This document shows, in pieces, positions 21,206-31,276 of a stretch of 64,000 nt of DNA. Source of the stretch: Prorocentrum cordatum. Lineage: Eukaryota > Sar > Dinophyceae > Prorocentrales > Prorocentraceae. The notes under the pieces were generated by a model. It was not told the DNA's origin and made no database searches. It saw nothing but the letters and a program-made list of their open reading frames with translations. Within the stretch, counting starts at the first letter, position 1. Each line of letters starts with the position of its first letter. The position numbers and the translations under genes are program-made. The stretch spans positions 84,501-148,500 of the forward strand of contig CAUYUJ010007402.1 of NCBI GenBank assembly GCA_963575745.1, given 5' to 3'.

Positions 21206-21835
21206 TCAATGAGGTATTCGGCCTAGTACTCCAGACTCGTATCTGGAGCCGCGTGTCAGCTGAGACTGGTAGAAGTCGTCGGCTGTCGCCCGAACATACG
21301 GGTTGTCCGGCTGCAGCCCCACGCGTGGATCGCCCGTCGCCTGAGCGCGGGAGTCATGAAACATCGGTGCATCCAGCGGCGGTACTGTAGGCCGCTCAGC
21401 AGCCTTTGGGTCGCATGTCAGGTGGCTGAAAAACGCTGGAAAATACCCATACCTATTGGGATTTTCCGGCGATGGATTTGGCTCCGGAATATACTCCCAT
21501 GGGGGTGTCCAGCTGGCGTCCGGGATGCCAATGCCATCCCGACGCATGCTCTGCATGGCCTCGCGCATCTGCATGTGCATCCACTGTTGCTGACCTATCA
21601 TGCTTTCAGTCCTCTGGGCAGCTCCGCGGTCAGAGAAAGCAGGTCGCCCCCCAAGTGGAGGTGGCGATGCGAGCGACGTTGCCTGCAAGGCCTTGTAGAG
21701 CTGCGGGTCCAATCGAATGCTCTGGGGCCTCGCCTGCCGGCTACTGGTGCCCCCAGCACTCTGCGGAGCCCCTAACGGCGCCGTAGCCCTGCTCATGGGC
21801 GCGAACGAAGCAAGTTGCCCTGCAGGCACTGGCAA
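21206..21835 (-). pseudogene. gag-like unassigned segment, element B
   Basis: 209-residue minus-strand frame, rich in Pro, Ala, Met and Gln. Contains DPQLYKALQATSLASPPPLG, QQQWMHMQMREAMQSMRRDG and WEYIPEPNPSPENPNRYGYF. Disordered composition resembles gag linker sequence. The apparent start overlaps a hairpin (21810-21823) read as PAGQLAS. Confidence 0.35.
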
Positions 21836-22203
21836 CCGTTGCGTCTGAGCGCGCCACGGGCCTTGACATACAACCCGTCAGTGGGCGTAATCCCAGTGGA
21901 CGTCATACCAGATACGTCCGCGATCTGGGCCCGATTCCATGATCCATCTGACCCCCCTGCAGGCGCCCCTGCTTGGCATCCCTCTTGCATCATAAATACA
22001 GCGGTGCACTCGATATCCTGCATGGGCGTCGGCTCGGGGACCTTCAGGTTGCAGGGGGTCTGAGGTATAAACCAACTCCTCAGCGACGATGCATCGCATG
22101 GTGTCTCATGCGCAGAGTCTGGAAGGAATTTGTCAGCACGCAGATTTCTCTGCCCGTTGTCCCTCATGTCCAAAACACCTGTCCTACTCATCCATATACA
22201 CAT
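21793..22203 (-). other. unassigned segment, element B
   Basis: 136-residue minus-strand frame containing PTPMQDIECTAVFMMQEGCQ and AGAPAGGSDGSWNRAQIADV. The second overlaps a perfect hairpin (21959-21972). No domain recognised. Confidence 0.25.
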
Positions 22204-22580
22204 TGAGCCATATTCGGCAGGGTGCCTATGATCTGGACGATGTGGCTCGGCGGGAGTCTGCCTTCCCGACCTGCCGTCATAATAGTATCATTCGCGGAAC
22301 GCAACATTGCAATGCTGTCGCGAAGTAGGCATGTCAGACTTACCATGACTCAAACTTCGCAATCTACGCGCAGGCCAGACTGAACACTGTTATCTCCAGG
22401 TAGATCTGGGCATCCATGATTGAACTGCCTGCCCCTTTCAGTGACAGTGTCATCAGAACGGCATGACAGCCCGGCATGAAGGATGTTCGGGATCTTGCCC
22501 CATTTAATACCATGAATAGAATAGCAAGGTGCCCCTGGTGGTGTCAAATCAGCTATCCTTTTGCATGCGGACTCAGAGTA
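22204..22580. other. no gene seen
   Basis: Short frames only, with one degenerate hairpin near 22524-22538. Considered spacer or eroded coding sequence of element B. Confidence 0.4.
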
Positions 22581-22582
22581 CT

Positions 22583-23140
22583 TTATGCCAAGGCTGCTGT
22601 GCCCATTGCATGGACGTAGAAATACGTCGGATGAGACTCGCTAGCGTACTTGCAATGCTTCACCTGGAGCCCTTTCTTTCCCATGCAGGAATTGTAGATC
22701 ACACAAATCAAATCCAGCACTGCCAGTGCCTGGTATGCCCAATGGCGGTTACTGAGGCACCGCTGGACAGTCTCCAGGTGGCGTTTGCGCCAGTGCTCGT
22801 AGCTTTTGCGCGGCCAGTTGTCGAGCATGTCCGAGAGCTCAACCCAGACGTCGTACTCGTCGAAAGAAGATTCCGATGACACGAACCTATCAGAAAGATG
22901 GTTGCTATGAAACGGCTTGTGACGAGTAGCTGTGGTGAGCCACTCTGAACAGGCGCGCCGTTCCTCGGAGTCGAGTGTTGCTGCAACAACTTCCGACTTA
23001 TTGAAGATATTATTCAAATGCTTCTTCTCAGAGTCGTAGCTGAGAGCCGGCCCCTTCCGCAAGACGTTGCGGACAACCTGGCGCGCGTGAGCTGCATCAC
23101 AAGCAACTACGGCAATACACTGGATGTCGCAATGCACCAC
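22583..23140 (-). pseudogene. unassigned helical domain, element B region
   Basis: 185-residue minus-strand frame with balanced composition and regular helices. Examples are RACSEWLTTATRHKPFHSNH, FDEYDVWVELSDMLDNWPRK, SYEHWRKRHLETVQRCLSNR and HWAYQALAVLDLICVIYNSC. It looks like real protein sequence rather than a shadow frame. No known domain recognised. It may belong to element B or to an inserted gene fragment. Confidence 0.35.
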
Positions 23141-23142
23141 AA

Positions 23143-23832
23143 TTATCGGTCAGACCCGTCTTCGATAAAAGGCTTGCACGCTGGGTTGGTCTTCAGTCGA
23201 TGTGCAGCGCGCAGCTGCCCGCAATGCCGCCTGCATCCCTCTGGCATTTCGAGGGCAAGAGCGGGTTGCCCCGCAGAAACAGCATCAGGCTTGCCATGCC
23301 AACTTGCTGGCTCGACTGCTGCAGTTTCTGCGGCCGAGCCGGCACTCCCAGGTGTCTTAGGATGTCGAGAAGTACGAATGTCGAAGTCTTGGCGTTCCTT
23401 CTCACGAATGTCGCAGTACTCGCATCTGCTGATCGTGGGTGCTGCCCATGATGCGGTTGATGTTGTTTCCCATGTCTTGTGCTTGGCACCATCCTTTGAT
23501 GAAGAAGCGCCCCTTGATGATCCTTCCAGGTGTTGGCGTCCAGCCGGTCCTGTGCGTCCGACCAGGTGTAGGGCCGCGACGGGCCACGGGTTCCTTTGGC
23601 GCAGGCGCACTGGCGCCCTGGGACGCAGCTGCTGCGGCGGCCACTGCTGGTCCTCTGGATCGATCTCTCTCGGCAGGTTGCACTGCAGATCGCTGATGAT
23701 TGCTGCTACCAGGATTGGGATTACCTGGGCTATGTCTCTTCTGCTGCTTGAGCGGTGGCGCAAGTTGATCGGGTCCGAGTGATTTGGGCTGGTTTGAAGA
23801 ATGCGAAGATGGAGACAGATCCATTGGTTCAT
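23143..23832 (-). pseudogene. unassigned segment with basic and Ala/Pro-rich parts, element B
   Basis: Three overlapping minus-strand frames. The most protein-like path runs from KRHSPGNPNPGSSNHQRSAV through GRIIKGRFFIKGWCQAQDMG into a Gln/Leu-rich end. A perfect hairpin at 23261-23274 is read as LRGNPLL in the frame 23193-23492. No domain recognised. Confidence 0.3.
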
Positions 23833-24918
23833 CTGCCTCTGATTTGGGGGGGGGTACCTTTGGCGTTGCCCCTGCAGGTTTCCCTTGCTAAAAAGCGTAC
23901 GGGACCTCTGCCGGAATTGAGGTCCTCCGGATCTGCGGGCTTTCTGCGTGCCGTGTTCTTGATCTTGACCTTACTCCTGCCGGTCAGACTATACGCATCA
24001 ACACTAAACTTTTCTACAATCAAGGGTTTCTATCCAACCTGCGCTCTTAGCGTGGTGGGCGACTCTTCTGCCTGGGGAAAGATTTTATATATTCCGTGAT
24101 CCCATTGCAAAGATCGACGATTGCGTCGGTAACATGACCGCTGTCCGTGACAGATGTGCGGCCCGTGTCAGAGCAATCCGACTCGGACCCTGAAGGCAGC
24201 CCTGGCGGGGCCCACTGCTTCGGCAGGGACTTGATTACCAACGGCTTCATCACCTTCTGGCTGGTCGGCACCTTCTTGTTTGGACGAGGTGAGCCCCCCC
24301 CCCACATGTTACTCACGATAGAATACCTTCAGGTAGCGATTGGAAGCAAACTTATCCCACATCTCTTGGGTACGAGCTCTTTCATGTTCATCAACTGACT
24401 GGTCAACCATTCTCGTCAACTGCTCTTTGCGCGGGTAAGGGGACGGATCTGTGGCCCGACCCCGACAATCACCGTGAGACCAAACCCATGGTGTTTTCCC
24501 AAAGTTCGGGCTTCCTGATGGACGCCTCATGGGGCAGCCGGGTCTGCGGTCGTCACAGTCGAAGCACGCGCAGACAAATCGTCGGTGTGTCTTCCGATAT
24601 TCGACGATGGCCCTCCTGAGGTCCTGCCTTAGAAGAGACCCCTGTGATTTGGTGACCGCCCCCCTGTTGGAGCGAACGATCTGGTCTTTTTCGTCTCGCT
24701 CAACAGTGAAGAGAATGCCAGCGGCGAGTTCTGTGCTCGGACCAACCCTGGCCCAGCCAGTTTTGCCCTGTATCGGGAGGCGTGTGGTGACGAGCTAATC
24801 CATAAGCGTCATAGCTGACAAGGCGCGATACCTCGTCTGCTGGATACGCCTCTGAATGATAATCCCTCCTGGGGCGGGTTCCCCCGCAAGCGAACCCTCC
24901 TTGGTGGGGCGTCAGGCC
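23833..24918. other. no clear gene
   Basis: Short minus-strand frames (24047-24316 and 24309-24530) look partly protein-like (EQLTRMVDQSVDEHERARTQ) and could be eroded gag sequence of element B. A poly-G run lies at 23847-23854 and a poly-C run at 24296-24304. Direct repeats of AATCCCTCCTTGGCGGGGT type lie at 24861-24940. Confidence 0.3.
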
Positions 24919-25419
24919 TTAATCCCTCCTTGGCGGGGTCCTTGGGGCCCTCGTGTCAGGAGGGCGAGGGCGCCGATTGCCGCTGGAGCGAGCACCGCTG
25001 GAGCGCGCGCGCGAATGCCCGCGCGAATAACTGCGGACACGACCACGGCGTAGCAGACGCTGGTCTTCGGCCCCCCACTCGTCGCCATCATCGCCTGGGC
25101 GGTTCGCGCGTCTCCAGACTTGACGGCTTGTTGATCGACCCTGGCGGCTCGGAGACCGCATCATAGCCGAGAATGCAAACTGATGTTCTTCGCCGCGCCC
25201 AAGTTCGCACTGAATGCGCTCTGAAAGGTCTCCAGCATCTCGCGGGCTTCCCCGCGACCTTTCGTTATCAGATACTTCCATGTTTGTCGGGTTGCCAATT
25301 GCCAGAAGATAAAGCACCATTGGTTTTTCCTCGTCTGTCGCTGGAACCGTGGCTTCTGAATCCGCAGGTGCCCCCGCCATAGCTTGATGAATTTCGGCGG
25401 GCATGCGGAAATTCTCCAC
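24919..25419 (-). pseudogene. Arg/Ser-rich gag segment, element B
   Basis: 166-residue frame. The N-terminal part (FRMPAEIHQAMAGAPADSEA, then MEVSDNERSRGSPRDAGDLS) is crossed by two hairpins (25364-25377 and 25241-25256), read as AGAPA and RGSPR. The C-terminal half is basic (RSYSRGHSRARSSGARSSGN), suggesting RNA binding. It is downstream, in sense, of the CCHC knuckle, as in gag. Confidence 0.4.
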
Positions 25420-25422
25420 GCA

Positions 25423-25895
25423 TTAGATATGCGCAGGTTGCCTCGCGATGGGCGCGCCTAACCAGTCTGCCAGATTGATCTCGCAATGGCCCGCTCGTAG
25501 ATCCTCGAAGAGGTCGTCGGCGTAGTTCTCGAAGGACATGCTGACACTCAGATATCTGGCAGCCATGAAATTAACCGCGGTAGCTGAATTGTCGGCAGGG
25601 TCGGCCAATAGCGTTTCCCAATCGACATACTGTATGCCCGAGTCGCTTCGAGCTAAACGCATCGACGGACCTCTTCCTCCCCCATCGCCCCGGGGGCATT
25701 CACGGCGAAAACGTTGTGTGCTATGGCAAATGTCACATTCCATTGGTTTGCCGTTACCGTCTTTCGGGTTGCCCCGACGCCCCTTTTCCTTTCCTGAAGT
25801 GCGCCTACGATTCCTGTCTGCACCCAGGAATATAGTTCTTCATATTGCGGTCCAGTAAGGGACGCCATGGAAGCTAACACACCTTTGCTATGCAA
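25423..25895 (-). pseudogene. gag zinc knuckle (CCHC-like), element B
   Basis: The frame at 25423-25743 begins at MECDICHSTQRFRREC. The spacing is C-x2-C-x4-x-x4-C of a retroviral zinc knuckle, with Arg where His is expected, so one ligand is lost. It continues with ARSDSGIQYVDWETLLADPA and FENYADDLFEDLRAGHCEIN. Sense-upstream sequence in a second frame (25653-25895) reads YEELYSWVQTGIVGALQERK. A knuckle of this kind packages element RNA. Confidence 0.6.
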
Positions 25896-26005
25896 TCGCC
25901 GTCGTCTGCCCTTACCATCGCCTCGACCCTTACCCTTTCCCTGCCCGTCGCATGCTACGTCGTGCCATGCGAAATGGTTTCTTCATAAACCGTCTCCGTC
26001 TACGT

Positions 26006-26472
26006 CTATGCCTCTGATATCATGGAAAGAACCGTTGAGCCTGTTGTTCTTCCGTACGGTACGCGGGCATGTCGGAGTAGTCTAGGGCATCTGCTTCGTC
26101 GTCTGATGACGCGTCGGCGTCGGTTCGAGTCGAATCTGGACTCAGCGGTTTGCCCCACTGAGCCTACAAGGGTAGTGGCTTCTGCAGGGGCCGCCGTTGC
26201 CAGCGGCCCCTGATACCTGGCCCAGGATTCTTGCGACCCCACGGCCGAACCACCATTTTGGGCTAATAGCGTGGTGGTTTCCGTTGTTTGTGGATCATCG
26301 TTCCAGACGTTCGTGGCAGGTTGCCCTGCGCTGGCTTCAGCATGGAAGGACTCGGCACGGTGACCGTGGCTGAAAAATACCACCAATATTGCCAAGGGTC
26401 TCGCTCAGCGAAGTGAGCATATGACCTCATGCGTTCAAGCAGAGAGTCAAATTGCTGCCGGTTCCTCGGCAT
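26006..26472 (-). pseudogene. gag middle segment, element B
   Basis: Minus-strand frames 26263-26472 (RNRQQFDSLLERMRSYAHFA, then ERDPWQYWWYFS) and 26006-26395 (ASAGQPATNVWNDDPQTTET). The first resembles a structural helix of gag. The second crosses a perfect hairpin at 26316-26329, read as AGQPA. A frameshift separates them. Confidence 0.4.
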
Positions 26473-26479
26473 TTGGTGG

Positions 26480-27353
26480 TTCAGTGGCTGTAGATATTGT
26501 CGTGCACGCGACGTCCCCGCAACTAAGGCTCTGAACAGAATTGTCGCTAAGATGAGGACATCGGTGATGTTAAAGCCTCCGGTTCAGCCTCATATCGGGC
26601 TATCTCGAAGCGCGCCAGTGTCTAGTCGATCAGATTTCCCGCACGGGTTCGAAAGACGATGAGAGCAGTGCCCGAGTTGAGTTGGCGTTCCTCCACTAAG
26701 TCCTCAAACTTCGTGCTAAGGGGGAACATAATGTAGGTGATACCATCGGTATGACGGTCACCTATGTTGACGCCAAACTTGATGACTGCTGGGGGGGCCT
26801 CTCATGGCTATGGTCCGAGCGAGGCCCCCCAGACCACGCTGCAATGCTGCAATGCTGCAGCTTGTTAGGAAGGCCTCATATTGCCTGTGGTCACGTTGAT
26901 CCAGGCATGTACCTCTCGAGCGAATTCGCGGAAAGGCACTTGACCGGCCGGGCCCCAGTCGGGGCCGGTTGTCCTTGCGTCGTCTCCGCCACGCATGTGG
27001 CCCACAGCGCACCCAATACCAACCCATCTGAGACCAAAGAGAGTAACGCCAATCCAGTGGCCCCGTAGGTCGTGGTCGGATGTGGTTGGATAAGGTTCGT
27101 GGTGTTTCGTTGCAAGCCTGCGTGGGGGTGGTGGCGGCGCAATCTCGCATCGCACGTTGCCGCGCATGGCATCTTCGAAAAAGCTTCTAATTGGACCAGG
27201 TGGGTGGCCTTCAGGAGTGTTGCAGCGCAGGGAGGTAGGACTCGAGTAAGAGGCCTCTGCGAGAACAGAGGTAGCACTGCAAGTGCCCTTGCGATTGTGC
27301 GCAGTTATGTACATTCCTCCGCGCAGACCCACTGCACCCTGATGTTCCGCCAT
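26480..27353 (-). pseudogene. gag N-terminal domain, element B
   Basis: Structural protein of the element. The 162-residue frame starting at Met 27353 ends with VPFREFAREVHAWINVTTGN. The next frame gives GLGGLARTIAMRGPPSSH. After a further shift come IKFGVNIGDRHTDGITYIM, KFEDLVEERQLNSGTALIVF and RTRAGNLID, a stop, then TLARFEIARYEAEPEALTS. This order is what I expect of the gag core in this copia lineage. The Met at 27353 lies about 75 bases inside the candidate 5' LTR and is a plausible polyprotein start. Frameshifts and the stop show decay. Confidence 0.6.
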
Positions 27354-27394
27354 GCCAGTAGCACACCTGACAATGCTGTGGATGGTGAGGAGTA

Positions 27395-27427
27395 GAGCAA
27401 GAGCTGACCACCATAGGCCAGCCCCGC
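27395..27427 (-). other. possible primer binding site of element B
   Basis: Sense sequence just inside the candidate 5' LTR reads TTGGTAGCGGGGCTGG. The TGGTA start and part of what follows resemble the initiator-Met tRNA primer site used by many copia elements, with several mismatches. Tentative. Confidence 0.25.
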
Positions 27428-27713
27428 TACCAAGTTTGAAAAGGGGCCGGTAGGCCCGCCCAGACGCTGCGCCTTAGGCGAAGCACAGCTCCTGCTCTGT
27501 TGTATCGTAGTAACGATAGTCCCAGTCGTAGGAGGTCGTCCCGAGAGCGACGGGCCATCTTAAGCGAAGGATGTCTTCGGTCTCGATGGCGAATCGCATG
27601 CCTCGCAAAGAGGCGCAGTCAAATGTTGGCGGTCGGCTGCTCGGCACAAGCTGCCTGAGCTGCGGGCAAACGCTCGCTATCTCTCGCCCTTGTCCCAGCT
27701 CATTTTAGAGTCA
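27427..27713 (-). repeat. candidate 5' LTR of giant element B
   Basis: Matches 11240-11522 in the same orientation. In sense it begins TGACTC (CGATTC in the other copy, so one TG end is degraded) and runs to about CCCCTTTTCAAACT. It is followed at once by a TGGTA word and then by gag, as a 5' LTR should be. Divergence between the copies is substantial by eye, suggesting an old insertion. Confidence 0.6.
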
Positions 27714-28370
27714 GCCTCGCCGGGGCCTGGCGTCGCCGGCTGGAAGGGAGGGGCAGGATCGGCCTGAGGTTCCGGAACGTGCCCGACCCCGTCACTCGGA
27801 TACGAGATGCACTCCTGGTACGACTGGCCCAGCACGATATGAGCGCCGCCCGCCCGGTGGCCCACAATGGCCCCCAGCGGCGCTCGGGCTGGCCCCGCGG
27901 CTCGCACTGCCTCGGCCCGCGTCGCTGCCCGTGCACGGAACTGCGTCTCTGTGAACGCCTGCGGCACTGCATGGTGTCGGCGCGTCTCCGGGAGGCGCAA
28001 GCGCGCCCGCGGCAGCCGCTGTCATGTCCTGCACCTGTCGCGGCCACCCTTCGGGAATGGGCTGCGCCGATGGGCCCCGCAGGGGCTGGCTGGCCTCGGC
28101 ATCGGGCACGGGCCCCATCGTTCTGGCCCTCCGCCAAAGCCTGCTGCTGCGCCCCAGCCCGCCCGGGCCAGGAACTCCCGCGTCGCCTCGCAGGCTGCGG
28201 AGTTCGCGGTCTGCTTCTCGGGGCCAGCCTGGGCCGGTCGCGAAGTCGACGGGCGGGCCGCCGCAAAGATGATCGCGACGGCCATCCCGGCGCCGACGAG
28301 CATTCCTGGAGGAACATCGAATATTGGTCGCGGGGAGACACGAGACAGCATGTTCTGCGGAGAAGGACAA
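27714..28370. other. GC-rich region open on both strands
   Basis: Long frames exist on both strands (for example 27792-28370 minus and 27867-28613 plus) because of very high GC content. None has a recognised domain. Not called as a gene. Confidence 0.4.
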
Positions 28371-28373
28371 CGT

Positions 28374-29258
28374 TCAAGCAGCCGCAGCACAGTCGCGAGT
28401 AGCCCCCCGCTGGGCTCGAGAGCCCCAAATCGTCGACCTCGGGATGGGTCGAGACAGCCGTGCCGCATGTCCTCGGGGCCTATGGTTCTGGAGGGTCGAC
28501 ATCCACCGCTGCCCCCCCGCACCTTCGCGCGCCTGAAAGACCCCGAAGGGCGCGCCGAGTCGAGGCGGGCCGCCTGGGCCCAGGGCAGCTCGGTTACGGT
28601 TGAGGCGAGGTAGAGGATCTGGATAAGGATCAGGATCGAGATCGCGCGAGATATCCCTCGAACTGTCGAGATACCAAGCATCTCGAGCCGTCTTGGACAA
28701 CGCCCCCATGGAGCTCCTGGCCCCCCTCTCCCGGCCGCGCGTCGAACGACGATGGCGTAAGAGAGGGGGCCGAGACATGCGCCGCGGGCAATTGCGCCGT
28801 CGGACAGCGCGCACGGCGGCGCCTCGCCCCCGAAGGCTATAAGGAAATCGCAGTGAGAATGATAATGTCGGCGCCGAGGTTGGGACTATCGCCGGCCCGC
28901 GAAGGGGCCAGACAATGTCTGCGACGCATAATGCTGGAGCGCTCCCATATTTTATCTCATTGGCCGCGAGGCCCATCAGCGCCTCGAGGTGCTCGAGCAG
29001 CATCTCGAGTGCCTCGTGGTCGAGGGCCTCGCGGCCTACCAAGTCACTCCCAGCTCCTGCGTTCGACGCGACTTCCACATCGACCAACTCCCGCGCCGCC
29101 AGGTCGCGGCCAGGGCAGCCGGCGACGCAGCCGTCGCGCACGCAAGCCGACAGGCTCTTGCGCCCGGGGCCCCGCGATCCTCCAGCGCCGCCAATAAGAG
29201 GACTTCCGCGACCCCGATGGCCCTCCTCGTCGGCAAGCTTGCGCCTCGCCACTTTCAT
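28374..29258 (-). other. possible coding exon, unassigned
   Basis: 294-residue minus-strand frame. One part looks protein-like and helical (EALDHEALEMLLEHLEALMG, then LAANEIKYGSAPALCVADIV). The rest is low-complexity Arg/Gly/Ser. The same strand at about 29545-29640, in another frame, reads SLDARDIEALAAEIEDLGGI, also a heptad-like helix. A coiled-coil protein split by introns or indels is possible. No family recognised. Confidence 0.25.
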
Positions 29259-29259
29259 C

Positions 29260-30620
29260 AGCTGCCGCGAGAGGGTCTCGCCGCCGGGGGGTTAGGGGGG
29301 AAGGGGGGGGGGGGGGGGGGGCCGCCGCCCAGCGCCTCGCCCTGCGCCCCGACTGCCACATCGACCGCGGGCGATCTCTGCGACCTCGCCCGCCGCCCCG
29401 GCCGCCGCCGACTGCCCGGTGGCGCTCGGGGCGGGGCCGGATGCCAGTCGGTTTCCATTTTTGGGCTGGAATACTTTCGATCGCGTCGAGCCGCTCGTTG
29501 CATGTCCTCGCCCTGCCCCCCGGGGCGAGCATCTGGCAGCTCCGCCCGTCGCCCGCGAGGTCCTCACCGATGCCGCCCAGATCCTCGATCTCAGCCGCGA
29601 GGGCCTCGATGTCGCGCGCGTCGAGGCTCGCTGTCGACTCCCCAATGTGTCGCCGTAGTCCTCCTTGCCCTTCCGCAGTTCACGCGCGCAGCAAGGGGGT
29701 GAAAAAGGCTGGCCGCCAGGTTCCGGCCGCGCCTCAAAACTGCGGCCCCCTGCCGGACCAATCGCCGGCACCAGCCTGGCCATTGGCCTGCCTGGCGGCC
29801 GTCGCTCGGCGCCCATCTGGCGCGGGGCCCGCCACGTCGCGCCGTCGCGGTCGAGACGGCGGTGGCGACGTCGTCGATGACGCTGATTCAACGGCGCGTA
29901 AACTCTCAGAGCGCCCTCCAGACAGCCACGCCCGCGCTCTGGCCCCGACGACGGGGCGTCTTCCGCCGCCGTCAGCAGCGGGCCCAGTCAGGCCGCGCCG
30001 GCGGGTCAGAGAAGCCGCCGCGCGCGCCGCCTGAGCAGCTGCTTACGGGCCTCCGACTCCCGAACCAGCCGCCGTCGCCCCGCCACCGGCCATCCTGCTC
30101 GCAACAGCTCTCGGGCTCGTCTCCGTCGCCGCAGGATGGCCGCGTTTTCCTGGGTGCCTGCCGGCCGGCCGCTATCATATTCGCGTCGTCCTGGGGTCGG
30201 CCAAATGGTCGGCTGCCGTCGCTGCCGGCGTCGTCGAGCTCCGCGTAGTCTCTCGCTGCGCGGTCCGAATTGCCTCGACGAGCGCCCCTTGGGAAGGCCC
30301 CTCTGCCGGCTCCGGGGCTGCTGCGCTCGCCGCATTGCTGCCCGCTGCCGCCGACGCCGGGCTGCCCCACCATGGGCGCGCCCTCGGCGATGCGAATCAA
30401 CAATTACATGGGTGCGTCAATACCATGGTTGATGAGGCATGCCATCGTATCAATTGATAGCCAGTTGCCCTCCACCAGTCACTTATAGGGCCAGATCAGT
30501 CTGCAACCACCATGCATGTCTTATTACATATTTAGTTCAAATATATAGCGGACGGGCGCGCGACCCGCCCTCGCGCATCTGCCCGCCAATAAATTGCCGC
30601 GCGGGCCCGGCCTCTGCAGA
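29260..30620. other. GC-rich region, no gene recognised
   Basis: Both strands are open for hundreds of bases. A poly-G run occupies 29295-29321. No domain was seen on either strand. 30400-30600 is somewhat more AT-rich and also empty. Confidence 0.4.
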
Positions 30621-31010
30621 AAGCAAGCACGCCCATCGCCGACAGGTGGCCAGATCTCCCTTTCGGGGCGCTTCCTCAAGGGCTTAGACACATAAACGGC
30701 AAGCGCAGCCGTCAGACAGACAGCTGGCCAGAACTCGATTTCTGGACGCTCTCGCGCATCCAGGACATAGCAGAGGCAAGCGCAGCCGTCGCCAACAGCT
30801 GGCCATAACTCCCTTCCGGGGCGCTCTTCTGCGTCCTGCGGGCACCATGCCACTCTGCAGGGCAGCCTGTGCATCGATCAGAAAGGGCCCGCAGCTGCCA
30901 AAGTCCTGGTCCAGAATGGTTGGACCTCTCAAGTCTGCAGGCAAGCGCATCCGTCATCGACGGATGGCCAGAACTATCTCACAGGACGCTCCTGACGCGA
31001 AGGAAGGAGG
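30620..31010. repeat. ~77-bp tandem repeat, 4 recognisable copies
   Basis: Units begin with GCAAGCGCAGCCGTC and continue through CAGCTGGCCAGAACTC and GGACGCTC/GGGCGCTC words. They start near 30625, 30699, 30777 and 30942. The gap before the last copy equals about two units and holds diverged sequence. On the minus strand the units encode repeated variants of WPAVGDGCAC. Confidence 0.75.
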
Positions 31011-31276
31011 GCCTGCAATGCGAAGTTGAGATGGACGAGGTAGCAAGTGCATCAGAAGAAAGTACCCATCAGCCACCAAGCATCAGTGCACTAAAGAAGT
31101 ACATGGCAGAAAGCGAGGTGGTCACGCTTCCCATTCACCTCAGGTCACTGACTGTCTTGTCCAAGGACAGCCCAGGTCTCGGGCATGATGGGATCCAGTG
31201 CTATACTCGGTAATATAGAAGTTGATGCCAGTAACTCATTGGAGGCACATGGCCATGATGAAGCTGATGGCACGCT
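31011..31276. other. no gene seen
   Basis: Short plus- and minus-strand frames only; no motif. Confidence 0.4.

Larger units (their letters stand above)
11240..27713 (-). mobile_element. giant Ty1/copia-like LTR retrotransposon, element B (decayed)
   Basis: About 16.5 kb of minus-strand retroelement protein segments lie between two ~285-bp direct repeats. In sense order they are gag N-terminal domain, CCHC knuckle, unassigned segments, RING finger, aspartic protease (DIG), long central domain, CCCH finger, integrase, RT and RNase H. This is copia gene order, with integrase before RT, and with unusually long extra sequence. Frames change many times, RT has lost a catalytic Asp and stops occur in gag, so the copy is not autonomous. 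Alternatives are two nested or adjacent elements, or repeats that are not LTRs. Target-site duplications could not be defined. Confidence 0.55.

Noticed and set aside
26245-26275. Spliced-leader relic (CCATTTTGGGCTAATAG-like)
   Set aside because: Only a short partial resemblance to the DinoSL end; it departs after CCATTTTGG and lies inside gag sequence.
27867-28613. 248-residue plus-strand gene
   Set aside because: No domain, both strands open, very high GC; not distinguishable from a shadow frame.
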